Source: Myxococcus landrumus
Lineage (GTDB): Bacteria > Myxococcota > Myxococcia > Myxococcales > Myxococcaceae
Length of the DNA: 64,000 nt
Reading direction: 5' to 3'
NCBI RefSeq assembly: GCF_017301635.1
Contig: NZ_CP071091.1
Location: 8,858,501-8,922,500, forward strand
Position numbers and translations under genes: made by a program
Part shown: one piece after another, positions 55,160 through 63,792 of the stretch
Numbering within the stretch: position 1 is the first letter of the stretch
How the letters are laid out: each line of letters begins with the position of its first letter
Notes under the pieces: model-generated
The model's database searches: none
What the model was told of the DNA's origin: nothing
What the model saw: only the letters and a program-made list of their open reading frames with translations

Positions 55160-56260
55160 ATGTGTGAGCCTGGTTTCCCCCAAGGGCGTTGGAGCGTTCG
55201 GCAACTGTTGGTGTGGGCCCTGGTCGCGCTGTTCGCACCGGGACCTCGGGCCCAGGCCTACCCCATTTCTCCAGAGACGCTTTGGTCGCTGACGCAGGAG
55301 GCGGAGTGGGTCGTGTGGGCGGACGTCGAGGAGGAGTGGGGGCTGTCCGAGGAGGAGTACAAGGCGGCGGAGAAAGAGGACTGGGAGTCCGGCAGGGTCA
55401 CTCGACTGCGCATCCGAGAGGGCTGGAAGGGGACGGCCCGAAAGGGCGAGCAGGTCGAGGTGCACTGGATGCCGTCCATGTGCCCGTCGCCCCCGCGCTA
55501 TGAGAAGGGGCTCGCGGTGGTTGCCTTCCTCGCGCGCAGGGCAGGGAAGTGGCGGACCGTGTCTCTGTCGTATGGAACGCGCTACCCAGCGAACGATGAC
55601 GACGTGGGGGCCTATCGCCGCGCGGTGACGCTCGCGAGGAGTGCCCAGGACAAGTGGACGCAAGAGCGCATCGTCGGAAGAAGCACGGACATTGAAGCGG
55701 CACGAGTGGATTGGCAGGTGCGGATATCGGTCCATCCCGCGACACGCTGGGATGGCCTGTACGGCCTGGTGCCCAGGAGCGATGCGGCCCGCTCATTCTT
55801 CGACACGCACTTGGGGAATCGCGTGTTGCTGACCGACGCGCAGCGTGAGGAGCTGGCGCGTGGTTTCGTGGAGCGACCTCCGTTGGACCATGCGCTTCCG
55901 ATGATGCTCACGGCGCTGCGGGGCCACGTGGACAAGGGGGTGGACCAGGCGGCGGCACGCGCGCTGGAGACCGTGCTCAGCCAGGGCGAGTGCATGGGGT
56001 GGGTCTTCCAGGCGCTCGAGCTGCTCCGTGAGCGCCAGGGCGAAGGGCTTCCGTCTCGCGAGTCGCTGACCCCAGAGGAGCAGTGGACACGACGCATCGA
56101 GGATATTCGCCGCTCGGCCTTGAATCTCGAGGCGAAAGAGCTCGCGGAGTTCACGAGAGAGTGGGCGAGCTTCAAGCAACGCCATCAGCTGACACCCGCC
56201 CTGCTTCCGCTCCCTGTGGCCCCACCCGTCGATGGAACGGGCGGCAACACGACCTTCTGA
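55160..56260 (+). CDS. Secreted protein of unknown function, tandem paralogue 2
   Basis: The 366-residue protein repeats the plan of the preceding gene: signal peptide, YPISPETLWSLTQEAEWVVW, a VTRLRIREGWKGTA strand, a DAQREELARGFVERPPLDHA stretch and an almost identical PMMLTALRGHVDKGVDQAAA block. Its end is LPVAPPVDGTGGNTTF. The middle and acidic insertion (about residues 54-70) differ, so the duplication is not recent. The start at 55160 has AGGAGG eight bases upstream. Confidence 0.7.
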   Translation: MCEPGFPQGRWSVRQLLVWALVALFAPGPRAQAYPISPETLWSLTQEAEWVVWADVEEEWGLSEEEYKAAEKEDWESGRVTRLRIREGWKGTARKGEQVEVHWMPSMCPSPPRYEKGLAVVAFLARRAGKWRTVSLSYGTRYPANDDDVGAYRRAVTLARSAQDKWTQERIVGRSTDIEAARVDWQVRISVHPATRWDGLYGLVPRSDAARSFFDTHLGNRVLLTDAQREELARGFVERPPLDHALPMMLTALRGHVDKGVDQAAARALETVLSQGECMGWVFQALELLRERQGEGLPSRESLTPEEQWTRRIEDIRRSALNLEAKELAEFTREWASFKQRHQLTPALLPLPVAPPVDGTGGNTTF

Positions 56261-56269
56261 TGCATCGGC

Positions 56270-57337
56270 TCAGTTGCGCCCCCACTGCCGGGGGCGCTCG
56301 AAGCGGTAGAAGCCGCTGGCCTCCTCCTGGGCGATGGTGTCCGCCTCTCCGCCGAAGTAGCGGGCACGGACCTCCGCGAGTCGCGCCTCCAGCGCCTCGC
56401 CCGACAGCTCCTTCGCGAGCGTCTGGCGCTCCGCCATGTACTTCCCGCCCGCGTCCCAGCGGGCATCCCGGCTCTGGTCCAGCGTGTCCCACCGCTTCAG
56501 GGCCTCTTCGTCCAGGCCCATCTCCCTGCGCACCGCGCGCAGGCTCTGTGAGCGCGCCTGGGGCGTCATGCCCCCCAGCTCCGTCTGCACGGACGACAGG
56601 TCGAGGAAGTGGTTCATCATCTCCTGCTGGTGCCGGGCGATGTACGCATCCGCCTTCTCGCCATGGACCTCCTGGATGCGCTGCTTGAACGTGGACAGCT
56701 TCTTCTCCAGGCTCAAATCCTCCCGCGCATCCAGCGAGCGCAGCGTGTCCGCCAGCGCCTGGTTCTTCAGCTCCGCCGCCCAGATGCGCTCCGCCGTCTC
56801 CTTGCCGAAGAGCCGGTTTCTCGCATCCCACGTCGCTGCCCGTCGCTCCGCGTCGCTCAACCCACGCAGGTAGCTGTCGTTGTCCCGGACCCACTTCTCA
56901 TAGTCCACGCGGTTGCGAAGCATCGCCTCCAGCGCGTCATACCGCTCCGGGAAGTAGGCCTTCACGAACGCCAGCAGCTCCTCCCGCCAGCGGTCCGGAG
57001 AGCGCTGCTGGAAGAAGCGCATCAGCTCCTCCACGAAGCGAATCTGGACATACGGCTCGTCCAGCTTCGCTCCGTACCGCTCCCGCAGCGCCGCCGCGAG
57101 GGACTCCAGCTCCGCGTCTGAAACCGGAGTCGCGGCGGGAGGCACCGGAGCTGAGACGACTCCGCTCGGAGCCGCCGGAGCCACACCCGCGGGCGCCGGC
57201 GCGGAAGCCCCCGCGCTCATCGCAGCAGGAGCCGCCGGGGGCGCCGCCGGACCCGAGTCCGTGAACCGCAACAGCCCCACTGCCACGAGCAGCGCCACCA
57301 CCGCGCCCCCCAGCAAGACTTTCGTCCGCAGCTTCAT
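56270..57337 (-). CDS. Divergent lipase-specific foldase
   Basis: The 355-residue protein has an N-terminal membrane anchor (LLGGAVVALLVAVGLLRF), an Ala/Pro-rich linker (about 27-77) and a long helical domain. Segments such as TWDARNRLFGKETAERIWAA and ARLAEVRARYFGGEADTIAQ resemble the later minidomain of lipase chaperones (Lif), which fold secreted lipases in the periplasm. The RxxFDY motif of the first minidomain is not seen. It follows the lipase gene by 37 bases on the same strand, as in Pseudomonas-type lipA-lif pairs. The start has GAGGAGGGC upstream. Confidence 0.75.
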   Translation of the reverse strand: MKLRTKVLLGGAVVALLVAVGLLRFTDSGPAAPPAAPAAMSAGASAPAPAGVAPAAPSGVVSAPVPPAATPVSDAELESLAAALRERYGAKLDEPYVQIRFVEELMRFFQQRSPDRWREELLAFVKAYFPERYDALEAMLRNRVDYEKWVRDNDSYLRGLSDAERRAATWDARNRLFGKETAERIWAAELKNQALADTLRSLDAREDLSLEKKLSTFKQRIQEVHGEKADAYIARHQQEMMNHFLDLSSVQTELGGMTPQARSQSLRAVRREMGLDEEALKRWDTLDQSRDARWDAGGKYMAERQTLAKELSGEALEARLAEVRARYFGGEADTIAQEEASGFYRFERPRQWGRN

Positions 57338-57374
57338 GAAAGCCCTCCTCGGGGCGCGGTGTCCGGGTGAGACG

Positions 57375-58487
57375 TCAGTCGTTCTTCGCGATGTAGTCGA
57401 TGATGGCCGCGTAGAACTCCATCTCGTCGAACGTGTCCGGTCCGATTCCAATCACATCCACGTGGTCCTGGTTGATGACGCTGGACATGGAGGTCATCTG
57501 CGTCGCGCTGGGCGCGTTGAGGTTGCCCACGTAGCCCATCGACGTGTCCTGGGAGATGGTGTCCAGCAGGCCCAGGCGCTCCGTGTACCGCAGCCGGTAG
57601 CCCATCTGCTGCGAGTTGATGCCCACGAGCCCGTCGTCGTCCTGCTCCCCTCGGATGCCGTCGCCCTTGCCGGCCGCGCCGTCGTTGTCGCAGTCATCCG
57701 TGCACGCGCCATCTCCGTCGATGTCGAAGATGAACTCCTTCAGCAGGAACAGCGCCGGATTCACGCTGGCCCCGCTCTGCGCCGTCACCAGCGAGGCGTA
57801 GTGCGACGCGTAGGAGGGGCTGACCGGATACGCGATGTTGAACGCCTTGTTGCCCGTCGTCTTGCCGTCGTTCGGGTCCGCGTCGTTGTAGATGAGCGCC
57901 TTCACCGCCGCGTAGCCGTCATTGCCCGGCGCGTAGACGACGTTGCCATAGAAGCGGAACAGCGCGTCCAGCACGCTGGTGATGCCCGGGCGCAGGTCCA
58001 GGATGTACTTGGCCACCGGAGAGCCCCGGTGCGGCGAGGACACGCTCACCACCGTCTTCACCACCGTGTAGCCCTTGCGCTCGCGCAGCACCCGCGCCGC
58101 CTTGCGCACGTCGATGCCGCCCTGCGAGTGGCCCACCAGGTTCACATACGCCGAACCCACCGAGGCCATGTACCCCTCCACGTCGTTGGCCAGGTCCAGC
58201 CCTCGGACGTCGGAGTCCTGCACCGGCTGCACCGCCGCGGCGAAGGTGCGCTGTCCACTGTCCAGGTCCCCGTTACACGTCGTCTCCAGGAACCCGTCAC
58301 ACGGGTCCCCCACGAAGGTGCCGTAGTCGTCACCCCAGTAGTCGTACCCGAGGATGTCGTCGAACCCCCCGAGCCCGTGCGCGAACACCACGGGATACGT
58401 CGTCTTCTCCGCGGCCTGGGCCGGCGCGGCGACACCCAGGAAACCCAAGGCCATGACTGCGAGGAACAGCGTCGGCTGCTGCTTCAT
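57375..58487 (-). CDS. Secreted triacylglycerol lipase
   Basis: The 370-residue protein has a signal peptide (LFLAVMALGFLGVAAPAQA). The alpha/beta hydrolase core includes the oxyanion stretch VVFAHGLGGFDD, the nucleophile S121 in LVGHSQGG and a likely catalytic H342 in VINQDHVDV, as in family I.1/I.2 lipases that need a foldase. An unusual Asp/Gly/Cys-rich insertion spans residues about 255-286 (DIDGDGACTDDCDND and on), which may bind calcium. The foldase gene follows it. The start has AGAGGGGCTCC upstream. Confidence 0.9.
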   Translation of the reverse strand: MKQQPTLFLAVMALGFLGVAAPAQAAEKTTYPVVFAHGLGGFDDILGYDYWGDDYGTFVGDPCDGFLETTCNGDLDSGQRTFAAAVQPVQDSDVRGLDLANDVEGYMASVGSAYVNLVGHSQGGIDVRKAARVLRERKGYTVVKTVVSVSSPHRGSPVAKYILDLRPGITSVLDALFRFYGNVVYAPGNDGYAAVKALIYNDADPNDGKTTGNKAFNIAYPVSPSYASHYASLVTAQSGASVNPALFLLKEFIFDIDGDGACTDDCDNDGAAGKGDGIRGEQDDDGLVGINSQQMGYRLRYTERLGLLDTISQDTSMGYVGNLNAPSATQMTSMSSVINQDHVDVIGIGPDTFDEMEFYAAIIDYIAKND

Positions 58488-58829
58488 GAGGAGCCCCTCT
58501 TGCTGGGAGAACGGCCTGCTTCGACCGATGCATGAGGTATTCGGAAGTCGGCCCCTCGACTCGACGAGGCCCCACCGTACGGCGCTGCTCAACCCCGCGA
58601 CCCTGAGAGTCCCGAATACTGAGCATATGAGGCACCAGAGTTGATTCCTCAGTCAATACATCGCGGCGCGTCAGCACCCCGCCGGACGAGGACGGTGTTT
58701 AATGGTGCACTGCGTTGTTTGTGATTGCGCGCCGCGCTGGCCCGTTGCGTTGCGCTGTGCGGGCGGGGCGAACCCCAGGACGCGCCGGGTGGGCACATCC
58801 TGGGGCGTGTTGCGGGAAACCCTGACTGG
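58488..58829. other. 342-base gap: lipase promoter region with inverted repeat
   Basis: This gap holds no gene I can support. An imperfect inverted repeat, GTATTCGGAAGTC (58538-58550) and GAGTCCCGAATAC (58607-58619; 11 of 13 bases match), lies upstream of the lipase start and could be two operator half-sites. The remainder is GC-rich and contains a short AT-richer stretch near 58640-58730. Confidence 0.4.
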
Positions 58830-61337
58830 CTACGGCTCCACGGGCGTCTGCTGGATGCGCCAGATTTCCTCGGCGTACTGCTTGATGGTGCGGTCCGAGG
58901 AGAAGATGCCGGCGCGCGCCACGTTGATGATGCACTTGCGCGTCCACGCCTCGGTGTCCTGGTAGGCGCGGACGACCTCGTCCTGCTTGGCCGCGTACGA
59001 CGCGAAGTCCGCCAGCACCAGGTAGCGGTCCTCCTCCAGCAGGCTCTCCACCAGCGGCTTGTAGAGGGCGCGGTCCTCCGGGGAGAAGAAGCCGGTGGCG
59101 ATGAGGTCCAGCGACTCGCGCAGCTCCAGGTTCTGGTTGTACTCGTCGCGCGGCCGGTAGCCGGCGCGCTTCCGGGCGATGACCTCGTCCGCGGTGAGGC
59201 CGAAGAGGAAGAAGTTCTCGTCGCCCACCGCCTCGCGAATCTCCACGTTGGCGCCGTCCAGCGTGCCCAGCGTCAACGCGCCGTTGAGCATCAGCTTCAT
59301 GTTGCCCGTGCCGGACGCCTCCATGCCGGCCGTGGAAATCTGCTCGGACACGTCGGCGGCGGGGATGATGCGCTCGGCCAGGCTCACCCGGTAGTTGGGG
59401 GCGAACACCACCTGGAGGCCCGTGGTCCCCGCGTCGCTGTTGACCACCTCCGCGATGCCGTTGATGAGCCGGATGGTCAGCTTCGCCAGGTGGTAGCCCG
59501 GCGCCGCCTTGGCGCCGAAGATGAACGCGCGCGGGTGGATGATGGTGCTCGGGTCCCTGCGCGCGCGCATCCACAGCGTGACGATGTGGATGGCATCCAA
59601 AAGCTGCCGCTTGTACTCGTGCAGGCGCTTGATTTGGACGTCGAAGATGGCGTCCGGGTTGAGCGTCACCGGGCGCAAGTCCCGCAGGTGCCGCGACAGG
59701 TCCTCCTTGTTCGCGCGCTTCACCTCGCGGAACGCCTTGCGGAACGCCGGGTCCTCCGCGTGGGTCTCCAGCTCCCGCAGCTTGTCCAGGTCCGTGGCCC
59801 AGCCCGCGCCGATGCGCGACGTAATCAGCTTGGACAGACGCGGATTGCACCACGCGAGCCACCGGCGCGGTGTCACGCCGTTGGTCTTGTTGTTGAACCG
59901 CTCCGGGAACATGGCCGCGAAGTCCGGCAGCACGTCCCGTCGCAAGAGGTCCGTGTGCAGCGCGGCCACGCCGTTGATGCTGTGGCTGCCCACCACCGCG
60001 AGGTGGGCCATGCGAATCTTCTTCTCCTGGCCTTCCTCCACCAGGCTCATCCGCCGCAGCTTCTCCTGGTCATAGGGGTAGCGAATCTGCACCTGCCGCA
60101 GGAAGCGCTGGTTGATTTCGTAGATGAGCTCCAGGTGCCGGGGCAGCAGCCGCTCGAACAGCGTCGCCGGCCACTTCTCCATCGCCTCCGCCAGGAGCGT
60201 GTGGTTGGTGTAGCCGAACACCGCCTGGGTAATCGACCACGCCTCGTCCCAGGGCAGCCGCTTCTCGTCCACCAGCACCCGCATCAGCTCCGCCACGCCA
60301 ATGGCCGGGTGCGTGTCATTGAGCTGGATGGCGGCCTTCTTGGGGAACTCCCTGAAGTCCGTGTGGTTCTTCAGGTAGCGCCGGACGATGTCCGCGATGG
60401 AGCAGGCGACGAAGAAGTACTGCTGCTTGAGCCGCAGCTCCTTGCCGGCCTGGAACGCGTCATTGGGGTAGAGGACCTTGGAGATGACCTCCGAGTCGTT
60501 CTTCTCCACCACGGAGCGCTCGTAGTCGCCCGCGTTGAAGAGCAGCAGGTCGAACTCCTCGGACGCTCGCGCCTGCCACAGCCGCAGCGTGTTGACGGTG
60601 TCGTTGTGGTAGCCGGCGATGGGCGTGTCGTAGGGCACCCCCACCACCGTCTTGCCGCCCACCCACCGGGCAATGGGCCTGCCGTCCGGGCCCTGGTGGT
60701 GCTCCACGCGCCCGAAGAAGCGCACCGGCACGGCCTTCTCCGGCCGGACGATTTCCCAGGGGTTGCCGAACTTGAGCCACTCGTCGGCGCGCTCCACCTG
60801 GTAGCCGTCCACGATGTCCTGCGTGAAGATGCCGAACTCGTAACGGATGCCGTACCCCATGCCGGGGTAGCCGAGCGTCGCCAGCGAATCCAGGAAGCAC
60901 GCCGCCAGCCGGCCCAGGCCGCCGTTGCCCAAGCCCGCGTCCGGCTCCATCTCCAGGAGGTTGGTGAGGTCCACCCCCACCTCCCGCATGGCCTCGGCGG
61001 CGGACTCGTACATGCCCAGATTCAGCAGGTTGTTGCCGAGCGCCCGACCCAGCAGGTACTCCGCCGACAGATAGTAGGCGCGCTTGGCGTCCTTCTCGTA
61101 GTAGGTGCGCGCGGTGCGCACCCAGCGGTCGGCCAGCCTGTCCCGAACGGCCAGGGACAGGGCCATGAAGCGGTCATGCGCGGTGGACGTCTCGTAGTTC
61201 TTCCCACGCGAGTAGCGCACGTGGTCCAGGAAGGAGCGGCGCATGGAGGACGCGTCGCTTCCGGTGCGACCGCCGTCGTCGCTCGAGCTGGGCGTGGTGG
61301 ACCGCGGCTGCTGGGAAGAGGGAGCGGGAGAGGCCAT
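58830..61337 (-). CDS. glgP: Glycogen phosphorylase
   Basis: The 835-residue enzyme releases glucose 1-phosphate from glycogen using pyridoxal phosphate. GYGIRYEFGIFTQDIVDGYQ, LNDTHPAIGVAELMRVLVDE and the cofactor lysine K681 in EASGTGNMKLMLNGAL are standard. The chain length fits the family. The ATG at 61337 is used because GGAG lies upstream; an ATG at 61355 is six codons earlier and has no ribosome site. Glycogen use fits starvation and spore development in myxobacteria. Confidence 0.97.
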   Translation of the reverse strand: MASPAPSSQQPRSTTPSSSDDGGRTGSDASSMRRSFLDHVRYSRGKNYETSTAHDRFMALSLAVRDRLADRWVRTARTYYEKDAKRAYYLSAEYLLGRALGNNLLNLGMYESAAEAMREVGVDLTNLLEMEPDAGLGNGGLGRLAACFLDSLATLGYPGMGYGIRYEFGIFTQDIVDGYQVERADEWLKFGNPWEIVRPEKAVPVRFFGRVEHHQGPDGRPIARWVGGKTVVGVPYDTPIAGYHNDTVNTLRLWQARASEEFDLLLFNAGDYERSVVEKNDSEVISKVLYPNDAFQAGKELRLKQQYFFVACSIADIVRRYLKNHTDFREFPKKAAIQLNDTHPAIGVAELMRVLVDEKRLPWDEAWSITQAVFGYTNHTLLAEAMEKWPATLFERLLPRHLELIYEINQRFLRQVQIRYPYDQEKLRRMSLVEEGQEKKIRMAHLAVVGSHSINGVAALHTDLLRRDVLPDFAAMFPERFNNKTNGVTPRRWLAWCNPRLSKLITSRIGAGWATDLDKLRELETHAEDPAFRKAFREVKRANKEDLSRHLRDLRPVTLNPDAIFDVQIKRLHEYKRQLLDAIHIVTLWMRARRDPSTIIHPRAFIFGAKAAPGYHLAKLTIRLINGIAEVVNSDAGTTGLQVVFAPNYRVSLAERIIPAADVSEQISTAGMEASGTGNMKLMLNGALTLGTLDGANVEIREAVGDENFFLFGLTADEVIARKRAGYRPRDEYNQNLELRESLDLIATGFFSPEDRALYKPLVESLLEEDRYLVLADFASYAAKQDEVVRAYQDTEAWTRKCIINVARAGIFSSDRTIKQYAEEIWRIQQTPVEP

Positions 61338-61585
61338 GTGGCGGGAGGTCTCCATCCGAGGTGGGACGTCGAGTGGGAAAGCTGATGCGGGGTGTCAGGG
61401 TAGCGCAGCCTGGGGGGCTTCGAACCGCGAAAGCACGCCTCCGGCGAGGGGGGCAGATGCTCCCTGGGAAGAACCTGAGACGTCCAGGACCGTTGCACGA
61501 CGCGGCCCTGTCCGCTCGTTTTCCCACAGCGCCCGCACGGAACGGACGCCCCGGAGCGCCTCGTTTCATGTAGAAATCAACGCTC

Positions 61586-62176
61586 ATGGCCTTTGAGAAG
61601 AATGACCTGGACCAGCGGCTTGCGCTGGTGCGGCCGGAAGACACGGTCCGCGGCCTCATCTTCAACGCGGTGTTGCTGCTGGCGGAGCGGCAGTTGGGGC
61701 CGGACGTGGCCTCGCGGCTGCGTGAGCCCATCTTCAAGCGCTCACCGGTGGACTTCTTCTCCTACCCCGCGGTGGACGCCATCCGGTTGCTGTACTCCAC
61801 GTCGGAGGCCCTCGCGAGGACCGGGCGCTTCGGCACCCAGGAGGAGGCCGTCCGGGCGTGTGGCGCCGCCGCCGTCACCGGCTTCTTCTCCTCCACCGTG
61901 GGCCAGACGCTGACGCGGCTGATTGGAAAGGGCGACCCCAAGCGCCTGCTGTCCAACGCGCCCACCGCGTACTCCACGCTCGTGAGCTATGGCCGCCGGG
62001 AGTACACCGTCGTGACGGAGCGCCACGTGCGGCTGTCCTTCCACGGGGACATGCAGCCGGTGCAGTTCCACGAAGGGGTGTTGCAGGAGGCGCTCAAGGC
62101 CATCCAGTGCAAGGGCACCGTCGTGGGCACCCCTCATGGCTACTTCGCGGCGGACTACGACATCGTCTGGGAGTAG
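61586..62176 (+). CDS. DUF2378 family protein
   Basis: The 196-residue protein belongs to DUF2378 (TIGR02265), a family found mainly in myxobacteria with many paralogues per genome. VRGLIFNAVLLLAERQLGPD, a DFFSYPAVDAIRLLYSTSEA block and GYFAADYDIVWE are typical. The fold is related to heme-NO-binding-like sensors, but no function is established. It is divergent from glycogen phosphorylase (248 bases between the starts, no other features seen). Confidence 0.88.
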   Translation: MAFEKNDLDQRLALVRPEDTVRGLIFNAVLLLAERQLGPDVASRLREPIFKRSPVDFFSYPAVDAIRLLYSTSEALARTGRFGTQEEAVRACGAAAVTGFFSSTVGQTLTRLIGKGDPKRLLSNAPTAYSTLVSYGRREYTVVTERHVRLSFHGDMQPVQFHEGVLQEALKAIQCKGTVVGTPHGYFAADYDIVWE

Positions 62177-62184
62177 TCCGGCGG

Positions 62185-63099
62185 TCAGTCGCGCGCCGGA
62201 AAGCTCCGCGCCGCGCGGTCCGCGATGAAGTCCAGGAAGGCCCGCACGTGCGCGGGCATGGCGGCCCGGCGCAGGTACACCGCGGAGATGTGGCGAGGCA
62301 TCGGCCTGAGGGGGGGCAGCACCCGGGTCAGCGCGCCGGACTCCAGCTCCGGGGCCACGAGGTACTCGGGCAGCGACGCAATCCCCAGCCCGTTGCGCGC
62401 GGCGACGTGGAGCGCGGGCAGGCTGTTGCTGCGAAAGCGGCTCCGGCCCAGGCGGACCTCCTGTGTGCGCCCGGCGTGCTGCAGCTCCAGGGGCCGCGCC
62501 GAGGGCCCTCTCATCGGCACCAACACCTCGTGTTGGCTCAAGTCCCGGGCGCGCCGAGGTGTACCCCGCTCACGCAAGTACGCCGGGCTCGCGCACAGGA
62601 CATAGGGCTGGAGGCCCAGCCTCCGCTGCATCAGGGCGCTCGACTCGAGGCGCGGGGCGATTCGCACCGCCACGTCCACACCGCCTTGCATCAGGTCCAC
62701 CAGCGCGTCCTCGAGCACCAGCTCCACGCTCACCTCCGGGTGCGCGCGCAGGAACGCCTCCACCCAGGGCACGAGGACCGCTGGGCCGAAGACGGTGGGC
62801 GCGGAGACCCGCAGCGCGCCGCGCGGCACGCCGTGCTCCTGGAGGTCCCGCTCCGCCTCGTCCAATGACTCGAGGATGCCGCGCGCGTGCGTCAGGTAGC
62901 GCTCCCCCGCGGCGGTGAGCTGGAGCCTGCGCGTCGTGCGCCGCACCAGCTCCGTGCCCAGCCGTTCCTCCAGCGCCCCCAGCTCCCGGCTCACGGCGGA
63001 TGGGGCACGCCGCAGCACCCGCGCCGCGCCCGCCAGGCTGCCCGCGCGCGCCACTTCCACGAAGGTCTTCAGGGACTCGAAGAGGTCTCGGCTCGCCAC
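62185..63099 (-). CDS. LysR-family transcriptional regulator
   Basis: The 304-residue protein has an N-terminal helix-turn-helix (LKTFVEVARAGSLAGAARVL, then APSAVSRELGALEERLG) and a C-terminal effector domain. It belongs to the CrgA-like LysR group by its ARRLQLTAAG and YRDP-like layout. The GTG at 63099 is chosen because AGGAG lies seven bases upstream; an ATG at 63132 is in frame. It is divergent from a DoxX gene and probably controls that and the deacetylase gene. An inverted repeat at 63101-63123 overlaps its ribosome site. Confidence 0.92.
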   Translation of the reverse strand: MASRDLFESLKTFVEVARAGSLAGAARVLRRAPSAVSRELGALEERLGTELVRRTTRRLQLTAAGERYLTHARGILESLDEAERDLQEHGVPRGALRVSAPTVFGPAVLVPWVEAFLRAHPEVSVELVLEDALVDLMQGGVDVAVRIAPRLESSALMQRRLGLQPYVLCASPAYLRERGTPRRARDLSQHEVLVPMRGPSARPLELQHAGRTQEVRLGRSRFRSNSLPALHVAARNGLGIASLPEYLVAPELESGALTRVLPPLRPMPRHISAVYLRRAAMPAHVRAFLDFIADRAARSFPARD

Positions 63100-63100
63100 G

Positions 63101-63123
63101 ATTCGTGCTCCTGGCGCACGAAT
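63101..63123. promoter_or_regulatory. Perfect inverted repeat at the LysR start, candidate operator
   Basis: ATTCGTGC-TCCTGGC-GCACGAAT is a perfect 8-base inverted repeat with a 7-base spacer (63101-63123), and the first base of the repeat is two bases past the LysR start codon. The size and T-to-A spacing fit a LysR binding site that would also block translation of the regulator. Confidence 0.5.
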
Positions 63124-63262
63124 GTCGTGCATCCCTGTCGCCTGTTCAAGCCGCGCCTCCCGGCGCATTCAGGGACATGACGGTGCGTCTCCGGGCTCCA
63201 GCGGTCACCTCGCTGGGCTGGGCGGCGCGTCTCGTCGCACAGCCCCACGCCAGGAGGAAGAT

Positions 63263-63736
63263 GTGAAGCCCCCGATGCAAGACGAAGCCACGCGGAACCC
63301 GGCACCCCACGGCGCCCGGCTGGAGGACCGTCACCTCGCGCACGGGGTGCTGCGGCTGGTGCTGGGCCTGAACATCGCGGTGCACGGCGCGGTTCGGGTG
63401 AGTGCGCCCGGTGCCTTCGCGGACACCCTGGTGCAGGGCTTCGCGGGCACACTGCTTCCTGGATGGAGTGTGCGGGTCTTCGCCCTGGGCCTGCCCTTCA
63501 TCGAGCTGGGCGTGGGCCTGGCCATCCTGCTCGGCGTGCGTCTGCGCGCGAGCCTGGTCGCGGGCGGCCTCGTCATCGCGATGCTGACCTTTGGAGAGTC
63601 CCTGCGGCAGCAGTGGAGCACCGTGGGCCTCCAGCTCGGCTACGCGCTCGCCTATTTCGTCCTCCTGCTGCGCGCGGCCGATGCCCGCTTCACCGTCGAT
63701 GGCTGGCTTGCCTCTTCCCGCCCCGGCGCGCGCTGA
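63263..63736 (+). CDS. DoxX-family membrane protein
   Basis: The 157-residue protein has four membrane spans (GVLRLVLGLNIAVHGAVRVS, LGLPFIELGVGLAILLGVRL, LVAGGLVIAMLTFGESLRQQ, LGYALAYFVLLLRAADARF) and matches DoxX/YphA-type proteins. The GTG start has AGGAGGAAGAT upstream. The next gene lies 56 bases further on the same strand, so the two may form an operon under the divergent LysR regulator. Its function is unknown beyond a redox or thiol-related role reported for some relatives. Confidence 0.82.
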   Translation: MKPPMQDEATRNPAPHGARLEDRHLAHGVLRLVLGLNIAVHGAVRVSAPGAFADTLVQGFAGTLLPGWSVRVFALGLPFIELGVGLAILLGVRLRASLVAGGLVIAMLTFGESLRQQWSTVGLQLGYALAYFVLLLRAADARFTVDGWLASSRPGAR

Positions 63737-63792
63737 CGCTTCCCGCGATTGCACTCCACTCCATTCCGCTCAACTCAACGAGGAGCACCCCC

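Noticed and set aside
58725-61385. Plus-strand frame of 886 codons over glycogen phosphorylase
   Set aside because: Glycogen phosphorylase is unmistakable on the minus strand, so the opposite frame is a shadow.
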